A DNA stretch of 64,000 bases from Bolinopsis microptera (GCF_026151205.1 NC_087084.1:9885453-9949452), one strand, 5' to 3'; counted from the first letter of the stretch, positions 21,598 through 32,619 are shown. The notes: a model not told the origin generated them from the sequence alone. Translations and numbers: made by a program.

Positions 21598-21900
21598 ATT
21601 TAATAGCTTTATGTTGCATTATTTTACATGAGCTCGACAAATTAATAAGGATTTTTTAAATGACAAAATAATTAAGGTTATATTAAATTGATAAAATCGT
21701 TCGAGCCATTTAAGATCAGTAATAATGTTTTGTTTAATAATTGTAATATAGTTTACATTATTACTGCCTTCTTTTATTGTGTTCTTTACGCTAGTTCATC
21801 TGCCACAATCTTGACATCAGAAACAAGGATAATTTACCGTATTCTTTGTTTGTCAACTATTTAATAGCATTATGTTGCATTATTTTACATTTTCAATAAG
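21598..21900. repeat. TTCGAGCCATTTAAG-family repeat, tandem copies
   Basis: Contains GCTCGACAAATTAATAAGG, TTCGAGCCATTTAAGATCAG and CTTTTATTGTGTTCTTTACG. The TTTACCGTATTCxTTGTTT segment appears twice (21570 and 21835). Confidence 0.75.
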
Positions 21901-22039
21901 CTGAAGGGCTTAATAACAGTTATCTTCAGTCAATATTTACATGAACGAATCAATGACACATGTTTTAGCTTCCTGTCCCAATTTAAGGGCCTCTATTTCA
22001 CTGATGTCCTCGCGATGTCGACGAGACAAGGTCATCTCG

Positions 22040-22520
22040 CTCTCTTTCCTCATTATATCAGCGATATCCGTATCTAAGTATCTACAGGGTAGTCCATATT
22101 CTTAGATCTGCAGTAATTATGCAGGACCATACAATTAACTATGATATTACATGCAGTGTCTTCCTGATACAATATTGCACCACCTGTCTTCTTGCAGAGA
22201 CACCTAAACCTCGATTTCAGGACACCAATGGCCCTTTCTACAATCTGCAGTTCATCTGCACTTTTTGTGCGCAACGTTGTACCGTTTCTCTTTCGGAGTG
22301 AGATTTTCTTCAAGCATTGGAACCATCATGGTGTCTCGCTGGCCGTACCCTGAATCATCAAGAAGCCAACCCTTATAGTTTGGCCCTTGGCTCTTGACAA
22401 AATCTTCGATCAAGGTCTTAACCTCACTTAATTTCCAAATGGTTGAATCATGGTTACTACCGGGCCAACGCACAATAGCCTCCAGAAATTACTCATTGAT
22501 GTCACATATAACCTGACAGT
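22040..22520 (-). pseudogene. Harbinger (HARBI1-like) DDE transposase, C-terminal half
   Basis: Two overlapping minus-strand frames cover the catalytic core of a Harbinger/PIF nuclease. It reads VICDINE (first Asp), RWPGSNHDSTIWKLSE, GWLLDDSGYGQRDTMMVPML (second Asp), a TPKEKRYN segment, then VERAIGVLKSRFRCL (catalytic Glu) and VLHNYC. A frameshift near 22290 separates the two parts. The N-terminal helix-turn-helix half is absent. The nuclease cuts element ends when paired with a Myb-like partner; that partner's remnant lies upstream at 22890-23425. Confidence 0.85.
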
Positions 22521-22889
22521 TGATAGTATGTCCCTCTTTTCTCCCCACACAAGCTTACAACACGTAGCAAATAACTTTTAAGGTACACCAACGTTAAACT
22601 ACATACATCATACTTGAATAACTGTTATATATTATTATATGTAACAGTTATATTCTAGAATATATTATAGTTGGTTATGGCTTATGATTAGAGCTAAAAA
22701 TATTGATTTTGACTCTTTTACAATTAAGATCTCTACTCATTTAACGGTTAATTATGTAGTTGTGCCGTGTGAAAAACAATACAAAATATTCATAATAAAA
22801 TTAAGATAAATCAGTTATGTCTTCACCCTCAGGCCTCAAGCTTGGCAAGAAAACCACCTAAAAATGGTAGATGTGATGAGGTTGGCACC

Positions 22890-23425
22890 AAATTGTCTCT
22901 GTGACCCTTCGAAATCTCCATCTACAGTTCATGTCATTCTGCCATCTGCATTTGCTGCATGGCCAGTATTCCCATTCTCGCTTGATAGAGCTCTTCTGCC
23001 CGCTCCTGAAACGCCTCTTCCGTTTTTGTCCCCTTAAAGTTAAGGCGAGATGAAGAGGCAGGATAATTCTTCTGCCTCTTCACCTAGTTCTTCACTTCCA
23101 ACGAGGGTTTTCTCTTTGTGCACTTTCTCTTCACACAATTACCTCTAGCTCTGGTGAGGGGTCAATTTCCTTTAGACTCTCAAGGGAGGAGTCCGAGTCA
23201 AACTCACACTTGACCGGGTTCATGGCTCCTTTAATTAATTATGCTATCTACAAGCATCAGCATTTCATCAGCTGCTCCTCCCCCGGTTTTAGTGAGCTCT
23301 TTCTTTCGGGATGCTGCCCCCTTCGTTGAAGCGACTTTTAGGCTACTGCCCACGTATTCAATTAGGACAGTAGCTCTTCTGAATCTAACTTGTCGTTCTT
23401 CTAACTGAGATCCGGTAAGATCGGT
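22890..23425 (-). pseudogene. Harbinger Myb-like (SANT) accessory protein remnant
   Basis: Successive minus-strand frames read VRFRRATVLIEYVGSSLKVA, KELTKTGGGAADEMLMLVDS, MNPVKCEFDSDSSLESLKEI, and finally FKGTKTEEAFQERAEELYQA then MGILAMQQMQMAE with a stop. The C-terminal pattern (bulky helix ending in a Gln/Met-rich tail) and the position beside a HARBI1-type nuclease suggest the Myb-like DNA-binding partner that Harbinger transposons encode. The Trp-rich SANT core itself is not seen. Stops and frameshifts make it non-functional. Confidence 0.5.
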
Positions 23426-23569
23426 GCAAAATATCGGAAAGAATGTTTTTATAATAGGCTTTTATAGTATGTCAAGTAGGATGATGCTGTGTTTATAGTA
23501 GACTAAAATAGATGTCTGAAAAATAGATACTAGTAAGGTAAACAAAAGAAATATTAAGCGAGTTTTAAA

Positions 23570-23860
23570 AATGAAGAAAGGCAGAAGAAAAATAAAAAAG
23601 AATTGTCAAAAAAGAAAAAGAGACAGAAAAAAAAGAAAAAATGTCCTATTCTTTCTCTTTTGTTGTTTATGAGAAACATGGATAATGTTTGTAACTTACA
23701 AAATATCATTAAGTTTAGTTAATTTGAAATTATTAATTATTGACTACCACTACAATAATTCAAGTTATCGCTAATAATTGTAATTTTAAACCTACCACCG
23801 TGTTTTGATTAGATCCTCTGGTATGATGAACACCAAATTGATAAACAAAGTGTGGCTGTT
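23570..23860. repeat. Purine-rich transposon segment upstream of piggyBac fragment
   Basis: A/G-rich unit (AAAATGAAGAAAGGCAGAAG, then the AAGAATTGTCAAAAAAG motif) followed by an AATTATTAATTAT stretch and ACCACCGTGTTTTGA. The same order recurs at 28490-28780, 32270-32610 and 44790-45010, and its end at 41775-41870. Confidence 0.8.
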
Positions 23861-24180
23861 TTCCCTTGTTGTGTGTCAAGAATGTAATACAGTACTAGGC
23901 TTCATGAGTGATAGCCCTTATTCTAATCCAAAGTCAAAGTAGGACTTTTTCCACCTGAATGAGTCAGCGTACATTGTTTTACCCCACTCTGATGGATTGC
24001 TTAGTTGGACGACAGTGTGGCTGTTCACCCTTGTGGTGTCCAGAATGTAATACCACACGCAGTGTTTCCACTTGTTTGATTTCGCCTTGGTACTGTATCG
24101 ACTGAAACGAGAATATTTGTTCACATTTTGTGAAAGTTTTCTAAAATGTTCAGATATTATTATTATTAGCCTATTCTATG
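23860..24180 (-). pseudogene. piggyBac transposase C-terminal fragment, copy 1
   Basis: The minus frame (24124 to 23918) reads STKAKSNKWKHCVWYYILD then NSHTVVQLSNPSEW and FRWKKSYFDFGLE. It matches the piggyBac segment after the catalytic core, where a basic RKxxKWxxxVFYxLLDxxxxNA pattern is followed by a short helix. Copies lie at 28860-29100 and 41940-42140. No catalytic Asp region is present here. Confidence 0.6.
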
Positions 24181-24639
24181 ACTGATTAATTTAGCCGCAG
24201 ATCGCCCTGATCCTAATATTACTCCACTTAGATTTAAATGTGAAACCAATAAAGAGACGGTTTTCAAGACGATTAAAAATTCTCTCATTTTCATAAGAGG
24301 TGGTCAGTGCAATATTAACAATGTAAAAACATGTTATATTCTAGTCCTACAACTTTCTATCAACTAGAAAAGACGACATAATTAAAGGGTTTTCCAAAGC
24401 AGGAATAACCGATGCCGCCTCTGAAAACTTTGTCAGTGAACTGGATCCATTCGCGGATTTAATGTAGAATTAGATGGCGAGAAATGTTATGATATTACGA
24501 TATTATGATCATTTTGGTATGAAATGTTTCAATTCTTATACTGTATGAAATATGAATCATTCCAAATTAGATTATTAACTGAAGTTGAATTAATTCGTAT
24601 GTACTCAATTTTAACTTTCAAAATTTAATGATGCAAAAA

Positions 24640-24790
24640 ATACCAAAGTAGGCGTCCCAAATATTTCGTCGTTAAAAAATTTCGTCGACGAAAAATTTAA
24701 TGCCGGAAAATTTCGTCCGCGTTTTGAGTTTAGCTAAAATTTTTCGGCATTAAATTTTTTGCACCTAAGGTATATCTTTATTATTGTCTT
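24640..24790. repeat. Imperfect inverted repeat (AAATTTCGTC family)
   Basis: AATTTAATGCCGGAAAATTT faces AAATTTTTCGGCATTAAATT, with a small palindrome AAATTTCGTCGACGAAAAATTT-like motif at its left. A related stretch (TTTCGTC, TTATTGTCxTC) occurs at 48295-48360. Probably a degraded miniature element. Confidence 0.6.
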
Positions 24791-25354
24791 CGAGGGTCAC
24801 GGTGAAGCTCTTTCCGGTCGAATCCTTAAAATAGTTAAAAATTTGCAAATAGAGTTTGAAATAGGAGGCATTATTGAATTTATAGTCTTCTTAAAGAGTC
24901 TAAATTGTGGTAAGATCGGCACAAAATATCGAAAATAATGTTTTTATAAAAGGCTTTTATAGCTTGTCCAGTAGGACGAGTTTTTACTTATAATATTTAC
25001 AAAACTTACCATTCTTGTTGCTTGGACGAAAGTGGTTGGGGTAGTTCTTTTGACTGGAAATAAGCTCTTTCCCGTACCTTTTCTGCTCTTCTGCCTCCAT
25101 TTTTCTGGTTATAGGGCACCTCCCCCGATAGTGCAACTTATTGGATCATTTATTTTACGCTTTACAAGACTTCTTGTCACATTTAATTTACACAATTCAT
25201 GATTGCAGCCACAAGGTCAGTTAGAAGCTGTTGAGAAATAGGACCAAGATTTTGCAGACAGTGTGTAATTCCAGGACCTCCGATAAAATGGTTAATTGTC
25301 GGGGGTTCAATTGTCGGGAGGTCAATTGTCGCCCACCAAAGTTTGGCTAGCACA

Positions 25355-25505
25355 CAACAAATTAATAAGGAGTTGAATTAAATTGATAAAGTCGGTCGAG
25401 CCATTTAAGATCAGTTTAAATGTTTTGTTTAATAATTTTAATATATTTTACATTATTACTGTCTTCTTTTATTGTGTTCTTTACGCTAGTTCATCTGCCA
25501 CAATC
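25355..25505. repeat. TTCGAGCCATTTAAG-family repeat
   Basis: Shorter copy of the 21598-21900 repeat, from ACAAATTAATAAGG to CATCTGCCACAATCTTG. Confidence 0.75.
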
Positions 25506-25949
25506 TTGTTTTAAGTTTTAAAAACTTATAAATAGTAATATTATTCCTAATAATTTGAAATATATAATATAAAAGAGTATAACGATATATAAATCGGATA
25601 CGCGTTTTTACCAGGCCTTCGAGCCGCACCGCGGACGTGACCATGTACGCCCCACAGTCTTTTGCCTCTCCGTTCATACCTTGTGTTACTCGTTGATGGG
25701 ACTTTCCGTCAAAAGATGTTGCGACAACATTCAGCCCTCGTAGCGTACTCGCTAACTTCTTTAAGGATTTTTCTTCATTTGCACTACTGTACAATTACAT
25801 TTAAAGAATCTAAACAAATTGAAAATACAATCTGTTTTCCTACTATTATAGTTACCCTGCAGCTGATAGATCATAAGTTAATTTTATGATCAGTAGGCAT
25901 CTAGTGATCAGAGAGTGAAAACTCAGGATTGGTGTCCCATCCTTCTATT

Positions 25950-26530
25950 TTAGGGGTGAATTCATTTCTTTATGTGAGGTCTATCGCTGTTAGATGAGCG
26001 TTACGTCTCCATGTGTGTTTACCGTTGTTTATTCATAAAAGCCCAGCCTAAGCACGTTAGGAGTTTGTTTGCTCGCGCGTCCGATGTGAGGTTACCCCAG
26101 GTAGTATGATGCGCGTTGCTGTCAGTGCCTATAATGAGACCATGTTTGTAGCGGAGGCAGTGCTCCGTTAGTTTGAGGAATGTATCTGGTGGGTCGTTTG
26201 TACTGCCATCCATGTAGATGCTGGATACGTATAGTTTGGAACTTGGTAGTTCTATAGAGCAAGTGGCTGTGTCGCGGTCGGAGAATTACATCTGAAAGAA
26301 GAATTTATCCGCGAGGTTGTTGGAGATAGTCAGGGTGGCTCGAGGGTTAGCAATGTCCGACGATGTGTGATAGAAAGTTACTCCATTTCCAGGTAGGTGT
26401 TTTGGTTTTCCGCGTACGCAGTATGGCTCTTGAACGAAGGCAATGAATGGCATTTCGTCATTCAGTACAACGTTATATTAAAACGTGCTGTGGGATTTTC
26501 CGAGCGATGGAGATTAATTTGTGAGCACGG
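25950..26530 (-). pseudogene. Non-LTR retrotransposon ORF2, AP-endonuclease domain remnant
   Basis: The minus strand reads MPFIAFVQEPYCVRGKPKHL (QEPY motif, metal-binding Glu), PRATLTISNNLADKFFF, a stop, then RDTATCSIELPSSKLYVSSI, the YMDGS segment and LIIGTDSNAHHTTWGN (the GxDxNAHHxxWG catalytic motif) and ARANKLL. This is the APE-type endonuclease that nicks target DNA for reverse transcription, in the style of Jockey/R1/LOA-group elements. It has one internal stop and ends near 26019 with no RT domain. ORF1 lies just upstream. Confidence 0.75.
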
Positions 26531-26559
26531 AATGTACGAGAGTTCATTAATCTGGTTGT

Positions 26560-26935
26560 TCTTGGTTATTCTGGTTTTGGTGGAGTATGACGAGTGATTA
26601 GTGCGAGGGAGTTTAGATTGTGTGGGCATAATCTAAACTATGTAGTCAGCTTTTTGTACTTCCTAACAGGTAAACGAAGTTAGAGGTTTATAGATCGCAG
26701 TTAGAGGTTTAAAGGGTCTTGCAATGATTCTGAATAAGTTAATTTCATTTTGAAGGGATAATTAGTACTGCTGCATTTATGATAACTGGTATTTATATCT
26801 AGGAACACTATAGGAATTATACGCTGTGTGTTGATTAAGACAAATATCAATTGTAAAGAAAAATTAATGTAAAATTCAATAATTTATTTCATGCGACTTC
26901 CTCTTAAAACAGTTATGTTAAGGAGGAGATTGAGT
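26560..26935. repeat. Repeat shared with 3985-4345, within the non-LTR element
   Basis: Second copy of the 360-bp repeat, lying between the endonuclease remnant and ORF1. Confidence 0.85.
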
Positions 26936-27029
26936 AGCAATGTAAAGGGGACGGGGGTGATAGTAAGGGGTGTTTGGTGGTAATTAGTACTATTTGGGTT
27001 CAAATTTCGACTGGGATGCTTAGAATAGT

Positions 27030-27435
27030 TTAGAACCATTTCGGGAGCAGGATTTTTACTCTTAGCCCGGGTACATTGGTTTTGTCTATTACTCTGTATA
27101 TCTCATTTTTTTCCATTATAGTTTTCACCAGTTGAATTGTTTCCCAGTTTTTTGTTTTTATGATGATCTTGTTACCCGAGATATCCGTGATGTTGGCTGT
27201 AACGTCGGTATTGGTTGTTGATTCACCGTTATCGAGGACGCCAGTGATTAGTTGAAGGCGAATTCTATTTATGTGTTCTTGTGTGAGTATTCCCAAGTTC
27301 TGGAGGCAGATGGAAACTTTAAATGTAGGTGATGGAGGGATGTCTTCAACTCTCTTGGCTCTCTAGTTACTGCATTTTCATGTTGGTCTGCTATCCTTTC
27401 TTGTAGCTCTTGTACCGTCTTTTTTGTTACAGTTA
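27030..27435 (-). pseudogene. Non-LTR retrotransposon ORF1-like remnant
   Basis: On the minus strand, 27435-27270 encodes a coiled-coil-prone stretch (TKKTVQELQERIADQHENAV). After a frameshift, 27296-27030 encodes an 88-codon frame with EHINRIRLQLITGVL and NKIIIKTKNWETIQLVKTIM. Coiled coil followed by a compact basic domain, placed upstream of the endonuclease, fits an ORF1 nucleic-acid-binding protein. It has no zinc knuckle. Assignment rests mainly on position. Confidence 0.5.
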
Positions 27436-27589
27436 TTAAAAAAAGTCGAAAAAGTCAAAATCATTGACCAATTTTGAATAAGCAAATTAGATTGAAAAAT
27501 AAATAGTAAAAATAAAAATAATACCATTTTAGCACAGGGTAGAGCACCAACCCGAGCATCACGAGCAGTGCCGCTATTATAATTAATAA

Positions 27590-27690
27590 TTTCTGTTCGT
27601 CGTAAAAAACCATAGAGCCAGTGGTATCCGGCCATTTTTGTTTCCTTGTTAAACTTATGTTTGAAACAAACAAATCTGCACACAGAACCA
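27590..27690 (-). pseudogene. pogo/Tigger fragment
   Basis: About 90 bp matching the pogo copies at 34.7 and 57.4 kb: ETKMAGYHWLYGFLRR in the correct frame. The flanks are unrelated on both sides. Confidence 0.7.
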
Positions 27691-27892
27691 TATTACTACT
27701 ATAAACAATTTATTAACAATTTGTAATCAATATGATGAGAAGAGTAATACCAGAGCATCTAAAAAATAAATGATCAAACACAATCAGGGTTTGATACTCT
27801 TGATAAAAAACTTTCCCAATTATCATTAGCTCACGCCCCCGGGGATAACGAATAACGATAGTAGTAAACTATAGCGCGTAAACTATAGTGTC

Positions 27893-28250
27893 TTCCTGAT
27901 ACAATATTGCACCACCTGTCTTCTTGCAGAGACACCTAAACCTCGATTTCAGGACACCAATGGCCCTTTCTACAATCTACAGTTCATCTGCACTTTTTGT
28001 GTGCAATGTTGTACTGTTTTCTTTTGGAGTGAGATTTTCTTCCAGCATTGGAACCATCATGGTGTCTCGCTGGCCGTACCCTGAATCATCAAGAAGCCAA
28101 CCCTTATAATTTGGCCCTTGGCTCTTGACAAAATCTTCGATCAAGTTCTTAACATCACTTAATTTCCAAATGATTGAATCATGGTTACTACCGGGCCAAC
28201 GCACAACAGCGTCCAGAAATAACTCATTGATGTCACATATAACCTGACAT
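27893..28250 (-). pseudogene. Harbinger transposase fragment, copy 2
   Basis: Near-identical to 22140-22510: RWPGSNHDSIIWKLSDVKN, WLLDDSGYGQRDTMMVPML, then a frameshift in a GAAAACAG stretch. It starts abruptly at 27893 and ends at 28250, where the ACTTGTCGTTCTTCTAACTG repeat begins. Confidence 0.85.
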
Positions 28251-28780
28251 CTAACTTGTCGTTCTTCTAACTGAGATCCGTAGTTAAAGTTAAACAGGAT
28301 GTATAGTCTTCTTAACTTCTTAAAGAGTCTAAATTCTGGTAAGATCGGTACAAAATATCGAAAAGAATATTTTACAATATGCTTTTATAGCTTGTCAAGT
28401 AGGGTGATGCTGTGTTTATAGTAGACTAAAATAGATGTCTGAAAAATAGAGACTAGTAAGGTTAACAAAAGAAAAATTAAGCGAGTTTTAAAAATGAAGA
28501 AAGGCCGAAGAAAAATAAAAAAGGATTGTCAAAAAAGAAAAAGAGACAGAAAAAAAAGAAAAAAAGTCCTATTCTTTCTCTTTTGTTGTTTGTGAGAAAC
28601 ATGGATAATGTTTGTAACTAATAAAATATCATTAAGTTTAGTTAATTTGAAATTATTAATTATTTACTACCACTACAATATATTATAAGTATATAATTCA
28701 AGTTTTTGCTAATAATTGTAATTTTTAACCTAACACCGTGTTTTGATCCTCTGGTATGATAAACACCAAATTGATAAACA
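28250..28780. repeat. Harbinger flank plus purine-rich unit, copy of 23370-23830
   Basis: Starts with the segment shared with 23370 and 19400 (TCGTTCTTCTAACTGAGATCC), then GTAAGATCGGTACAAAATATCG, then the A/G-rich unit. It lacks the 400-bp Myb-like block found in the first locus. Confidence 0.8.
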
Positions 28781-28799
28781 CAGTGTGGCTGTTTTCGTG

Positions 28800-29110
28800 T
28801 TTTCCCTTGCGTTGTGTGTCAAGAATGTAATACCATACAAGGCTTCATGAGTGATAGCCCTTATTCTAATCCTAAGTCAAAGGAGGACTTTTTCCATCTG
28901 AATGAGTCAGCGTACATTGTTTTACCCCACTCTGATGGATTGCTTAGTTGGACGACAGTGTGGCTGTTCAGTGAACAGTGTTCACCGCACCCTTGTGGTG
29001 TCGAGAATGTAATTCCACACGCAGTGTTTCCATTTGTTGGATTTCGCCTTGGTACTGTTTCGACTGAAACGAGAATATTTGTTCACATTTTGTGAAAGAT
29101 TTCTAAAATG
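28800..29110 (-). pseudogene. piggyBac transposase C-terminal fragment, copy 2
   Basis: Same peptide block as 23918-24124 on the minus strand, with a 12-bp insertion (GTGAACAGTGTT) that breaks the frame near 28980. Confidence 0.6.
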
Positions 29111-29119
29111 TTCAGATAT

Positions 29120-30700
29120 TATTATATCATTACCATATTCTATGACTGATTAATTCAGCCGCGGATTGCCGTTATCCCACTTAGATTTAAATGTGAAACC
29201 AATGAAAAGACGGCTTTTAGAATAAACAAGAATTTCGCCGCGGTTAAACCACGCACGATCAATTTTCCCTACGATGTACTTGTATCTTGTATCATTAATT
29301 CTTTCGAGTGAAAAGTGTGACTGGAAAAAATAATAAATGAGTGGGATTCGCGCATGGTAAAAATTGACGATTTATTTTACCAATGTAGTGCCGCGCGCAT
29401 CAATAATAAATGAATCCAGAAAATTGCGGAAAATAACTTTGCGAAGGAGGAACTTCACTGTAATTAATTAACACATGGCTAGCGTCGCGCGCAGCATAAC
29501 AGACGCTTCCAATACACATAATTATAGGGGAGTGGTCTATATTGCGAAGGAGCAGACTTTTGTCGACACCGTAGGACCGTCGGGCCACCTCATATATCCA
29601 AACCCGATTACTTATTCCCTACGATCTTTTTGCCTTCGGCAAGAGTAGGGAAAAAAATTCTCTCATTTCCATACGAGGTGGTCAATGCAATATTAACAAT
29701 GTTAAAATAACAATAACATTATATTCGAATATTATATTATTTTTTGAAAATGGACTAATATTACGCACATTTCCTTCCCGCCGGTAATAAAGTTAGTCTT
29801 TTGTTCGTGAAATCCAGACATTAGATGATTCAACAAACCTGCGCACTCTGGTAGTAACAACTTTGTCTCCGATTTCCAATAGTTATGACTGAACCAAAAT
29901 AAATGTGCATCAACTGTTAATACCCTTCTCTGAGTGACCTGTTACAAAAGAATACACGATTATAATAAATACAAATAGAAGAATAAAATAGAGTAATACA
30001 ACTGAATACGTGAAAGTGTTACTTTCATGAGGAGTCGAATAAATCGCTTACGTCGGTTTATTGCCCTGCGGATGCAGTCTTCAAATTATGTTACTCTTAG
30101 TCCTCCACGTCGGAGCATGTATCCTGGGCCAGAAATACTTGTCGGACCACCCTGAGCTACCCTGCAGAAATTTCGAATCACAAACCTCTGGTTAACAGGT
30201 TACAGGCATGGTTGAAACGTAAAACTAGCCTGAATCATTTTAGCTACAAAATGAGCAAACGAACTGAAAGAAACGATTTTACAAATATAGAGCAACTTTT
30301 ACTGTTCTAACCAGTCTGTAATACCTTTCTGATTTCCTTGAATACGTCAAGGTTCGATAAAACCACTCGTCGCCATTGTATCGAGGTGTGGGAATTGTGT
30401 GGTAGAAGAATAACGAATGCCAGTCTTTGAAACAGGGGTAAAAAGGATGTCCTTTGTAACAGATTACAAAGGACATCCTGGAAGTAGAACAGTTACGATT
30501 CTGTGACAATTTGGTTCAATAAACTGTTTTCGGGGTCGTCAATAAGTCTCTCAAAATTTAACGAGGCTCATTGACAAACCCTTTATGGGTAAAGTTAAGT
30601 ACATTAACATATTATAAACAATTTATAGATAGAATTCGTACACGTATATCATGAAAGTACTTATAGTAGCATCCTAAATTTAAAATACTTCCTATAAAGT
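29120..30700. other. No recognisable gene; one perfect hairpin
   Basis: Mostly unique AT-rich sequence with scattered short frames lacking domain features. 30444-30479 is a perfect hairpin with 16-bp arms (AGGATGTCCTTTGTAA) and a CAGA loop. Confidence 0.5.
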
Positions 30701-30737
30701 AACCATAATCGGTTCAAATTACAATTACATATATTGT

Positions 30738-31037
30738 TCATTGTCTATTGTCTATGCGGATCCCTGCATTGTGTGCGAGTAGACCAAAATCATCGGTGTG
30801 CAGAGGGGATGCCTTCCTCCAGGGCGTCTGTGACCCTCTCACACATAAGACTGCTGACCGGATGACTTCAAATGTCAGTTTTGTTCTGATCCATGAAACC
30901 GTCGAAGCGTAGCTTTCTGATTGTTTCAAAACTAGCAGTTCCGCTAGACGTTTCACGAAATGCTGACACTCTTCACCCATACCTCCATTCGTGCCGATGA
31001 CTAGGGGGTTAAAGGTACCATGCTCTACTTGCAACAC
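30738..31037 (-). CDS. C-terminal region typical of multi-copy retroelement polyproteins
   Basis: A 99-codon frame: VEHGTFNPLVIGTNGGMGEE, then HFVKRLAELL, VSWIRTKLTFEVIRSAVLCV and RGSQTPWRK. I recognise this block as a C-terminal tail of reverse-transcriptase-containing proteins common in cnidarian and other invertebrate repeats (TPLVFxxxGGMGxE...SWLRxKLSFxLLRSxxxCIRG). The catalytic part is absent. The function of the tail is unclear. The frame is intact but truncated. Confidence 0.5.
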   Translation of the reverse strand: MLQVEHGTFNPLVIGTNGGMGEECQHFVKRLAELLVLKQSESYASTVSWIRTKLTFEVIRSAVLCVRGSQTPWRKASPLHTDDFGLLAHNAGIRIDNRQ

Positions 31038-31142
31038 ACTACTTAATGACTCTAAACATGTTTTTTCCTGTTGCCGGGTAAATCACATTATGTTATTCTA
31101 ATAGATTTAAATCAACTACTGGCTACTGCCTTTGAAATTGAA

Positions 31143-31550
31143 TTATTTCTTACCTTTCTCCAGGCAATTCTTGCAGCTTTTGATCCACTTTATAGATTCC
31201 TCCAGATTTAAAGCAATCTCTGGATGTTTCTCTGCTCCAGCGATGTAAGAGATGTAATTAGCGCTGCTAAAGTAGTCTCCGAAATCAGCGAACCGAAAGG
31301 CACGGGCGGCTGATATAATTTTATTAGAAGAATCAGTTCTCATTTGAGATGATAGCTTTTCGGTTTCAATGTCGTCGACCGAAATCAGTTCCGAAAATCC
31401 GGCCAGTTTCATTGTTCCATCAACTTCGATTGGAAAAACACCCTAATTAATTTCTTGTTCATCATAAACCAGTACTCCGGGAAATCGCGTGACTCTCTCA
31501 TAACTGATGTGGGGTGAATCTTGTGATTTCATCAAAATCTGAAGATGCAA
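31143..31550 (-). CDS. Uncharacterised coding segment, one in-frame stop
   Basis: The frame from ATG at 31412 runs 89 codons to a Lys-rich stop (ESIKWIKSCKNCLEKGKK). The same frame is open upstream to about 31550, interrupted by a single TAG (SYERVTRFPGVLVYDEQEIN, stop, GVFPIEVDGT). The composition is strongly coding-like and it is not repeated elsewhere in the window, unlike its neighbours. No domain is recognised. A recent nonsense mutation in a host exon or single-copy element is possible. Confidence 0.4.
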
Positions 31551-31589
31551 CGGGGTTGTGAGGTGATTAGGTCCTGACACTTACTGTAG

Positions 31590-31780
31590 CGGGGGTTTCC
31601 ACGAGCCTACAGTCGATAGACTTGGACCTGCATGGTTCACAGAAGCCACAAAGTTGTTTAATTTTAGCCCTTGCAAAGAGTTATCTGTGACTTTATGTGA
31701 CCTTAGATACAACTTTACAGCGTACCTAGAAAAAGAGGCTCCTATTTTCTGCACATAAACTGCCAATGTGGGCCAGGTCC
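31590..31780. repeat. Fragments of the acidic-ORF cassette
   Basis: 31590-31615 (GGGGGTTTCCACGAGCCTACAG) matches 48650-48680. 31640-31780 (CTACAAAGTTG...TTATCTGTGACTTTATGTGACC, GCGTACCTAGAAAAAGAGGC) matches 15375-15500 and 49005-49130. The intervening ~330 bp that encode the acidic ORF are missing. Confidence 0.7.
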
Positions 31781-31828
31781 ACTATAATCTGTTTGGAGCA
31801 GGACTTGGATACCGGAGAATTATTGCCA

Positions 31829-32179
31829 TTAGGGTGTCAAACTCTTGATAATCTCCCTGGCTTTGTTTGTATGCCAGTTTTCATCCTTGCCCGGATGATG
31901 CAAGCTCTCAATCATCTCTTTGTCAGGATCAGCCCCCAGGTTGTACTGACCCTGCCTGAACTTTCCTTTGTCTCCGGCATGACGAGGACCAGTCCATCCT
32001 CTTAGTGTGTCAGGAGACGATGGGTTTCTTTCACGTTTTCCCCTCCATATGTAATAAATAAACCCAAGCATCTTTCCCCATTCTCCTTCTCCGTCAGTCC
32101 TAATCCCATTATTTAATACTCCAAATCCTCCGTAATCTTGGCCTTCCTGATACATCTTCATTGCCATACTCGTCGCCAA
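31829..32179 (-). CDS. Uncharacterised repeat-borne ORF
   Basis: A 116-codon frame: MYQEGQDYGGFGVLNNGIRT, a Trp/Arg segment (IYYIWRGKRERNPSSPDT), then FRQGQYNLGADPDKEMIESL. The first part has a diverged relative at 40900-40990 (minus strand YQEGQDNGGWAEDLEY) and the last residues (IKSLTP) recur at 19870. So it is transposon-borne. No domain is recognised. Confidence 0.4.
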   Translation of the reverse strand: MATSMAMKMYQEGQDYGGFGVLNNGIRTDGEGEWGKMLGFIYYIWRGKRERNPSSPDTLRGWTGPRHAGDKGKFRQGQYNLGADPDKEMIESLHHPGKDENWHTNKAREIIKSLTP

Positions 32180-32269
32180 TATATTGTATCTTAGCCGCAG
32201 TAATACATTTTTTCTGCTAGTGAACCCCTAAGGGATAATAGAAATTAGTATACAATAATGATAATACAT

Positions 32270-32610
32270 TAAAAAGTTTTAAAAATGAAAAAATGCAAAA
32301 GAAAAAGATTTGTCAAAGGAAAAAAAGACAGGAAAAAAAGAAAAAAAGACAGGAAAAAAAGAAAAAAAAGACAAGAAAAAAATAAAAAATGTTCTTTCTT
32401 GACAAGAATTGTCAAAAAAGTCACATATTCTCTCTCTTATGTGTTTGTGATAAACAAGGATACTGTTTACTAACAAATCATTTAGTTTAGTTAATTTGAA
32501 ACTATCAATTATTTGACTATCACTACAATAATTCAAGGAACCGCTAATAATTGTAATTTTTAACCTACCACCGTGTTTTGACCCTCTGGTATGATGAACA
32601 CAGAATTGAT
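32270..32610. repeat. Purine-rich transposon unit with internal tandem AAAGACAGGAAAA motif
   Basis: Another copy of the A/G-rich unit. Here GACAGGAAAAAAAGAAAAAA is repeated about three times. It then follows the same order as 23600-23830. ORFs rich in Lys or Phe here are artefacts of composition. Confidence 0.8.
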
Positions 32611-32619
32611 TACCGAATC

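Noticed and set aside
32279-32536. Lys-rich or Phe-rich ORFs in A/G tracts (also 54651-54854 and 59116-59344)
   Set aside because: Simple-sequence translation shared by all copies of the purine-rich repeat.
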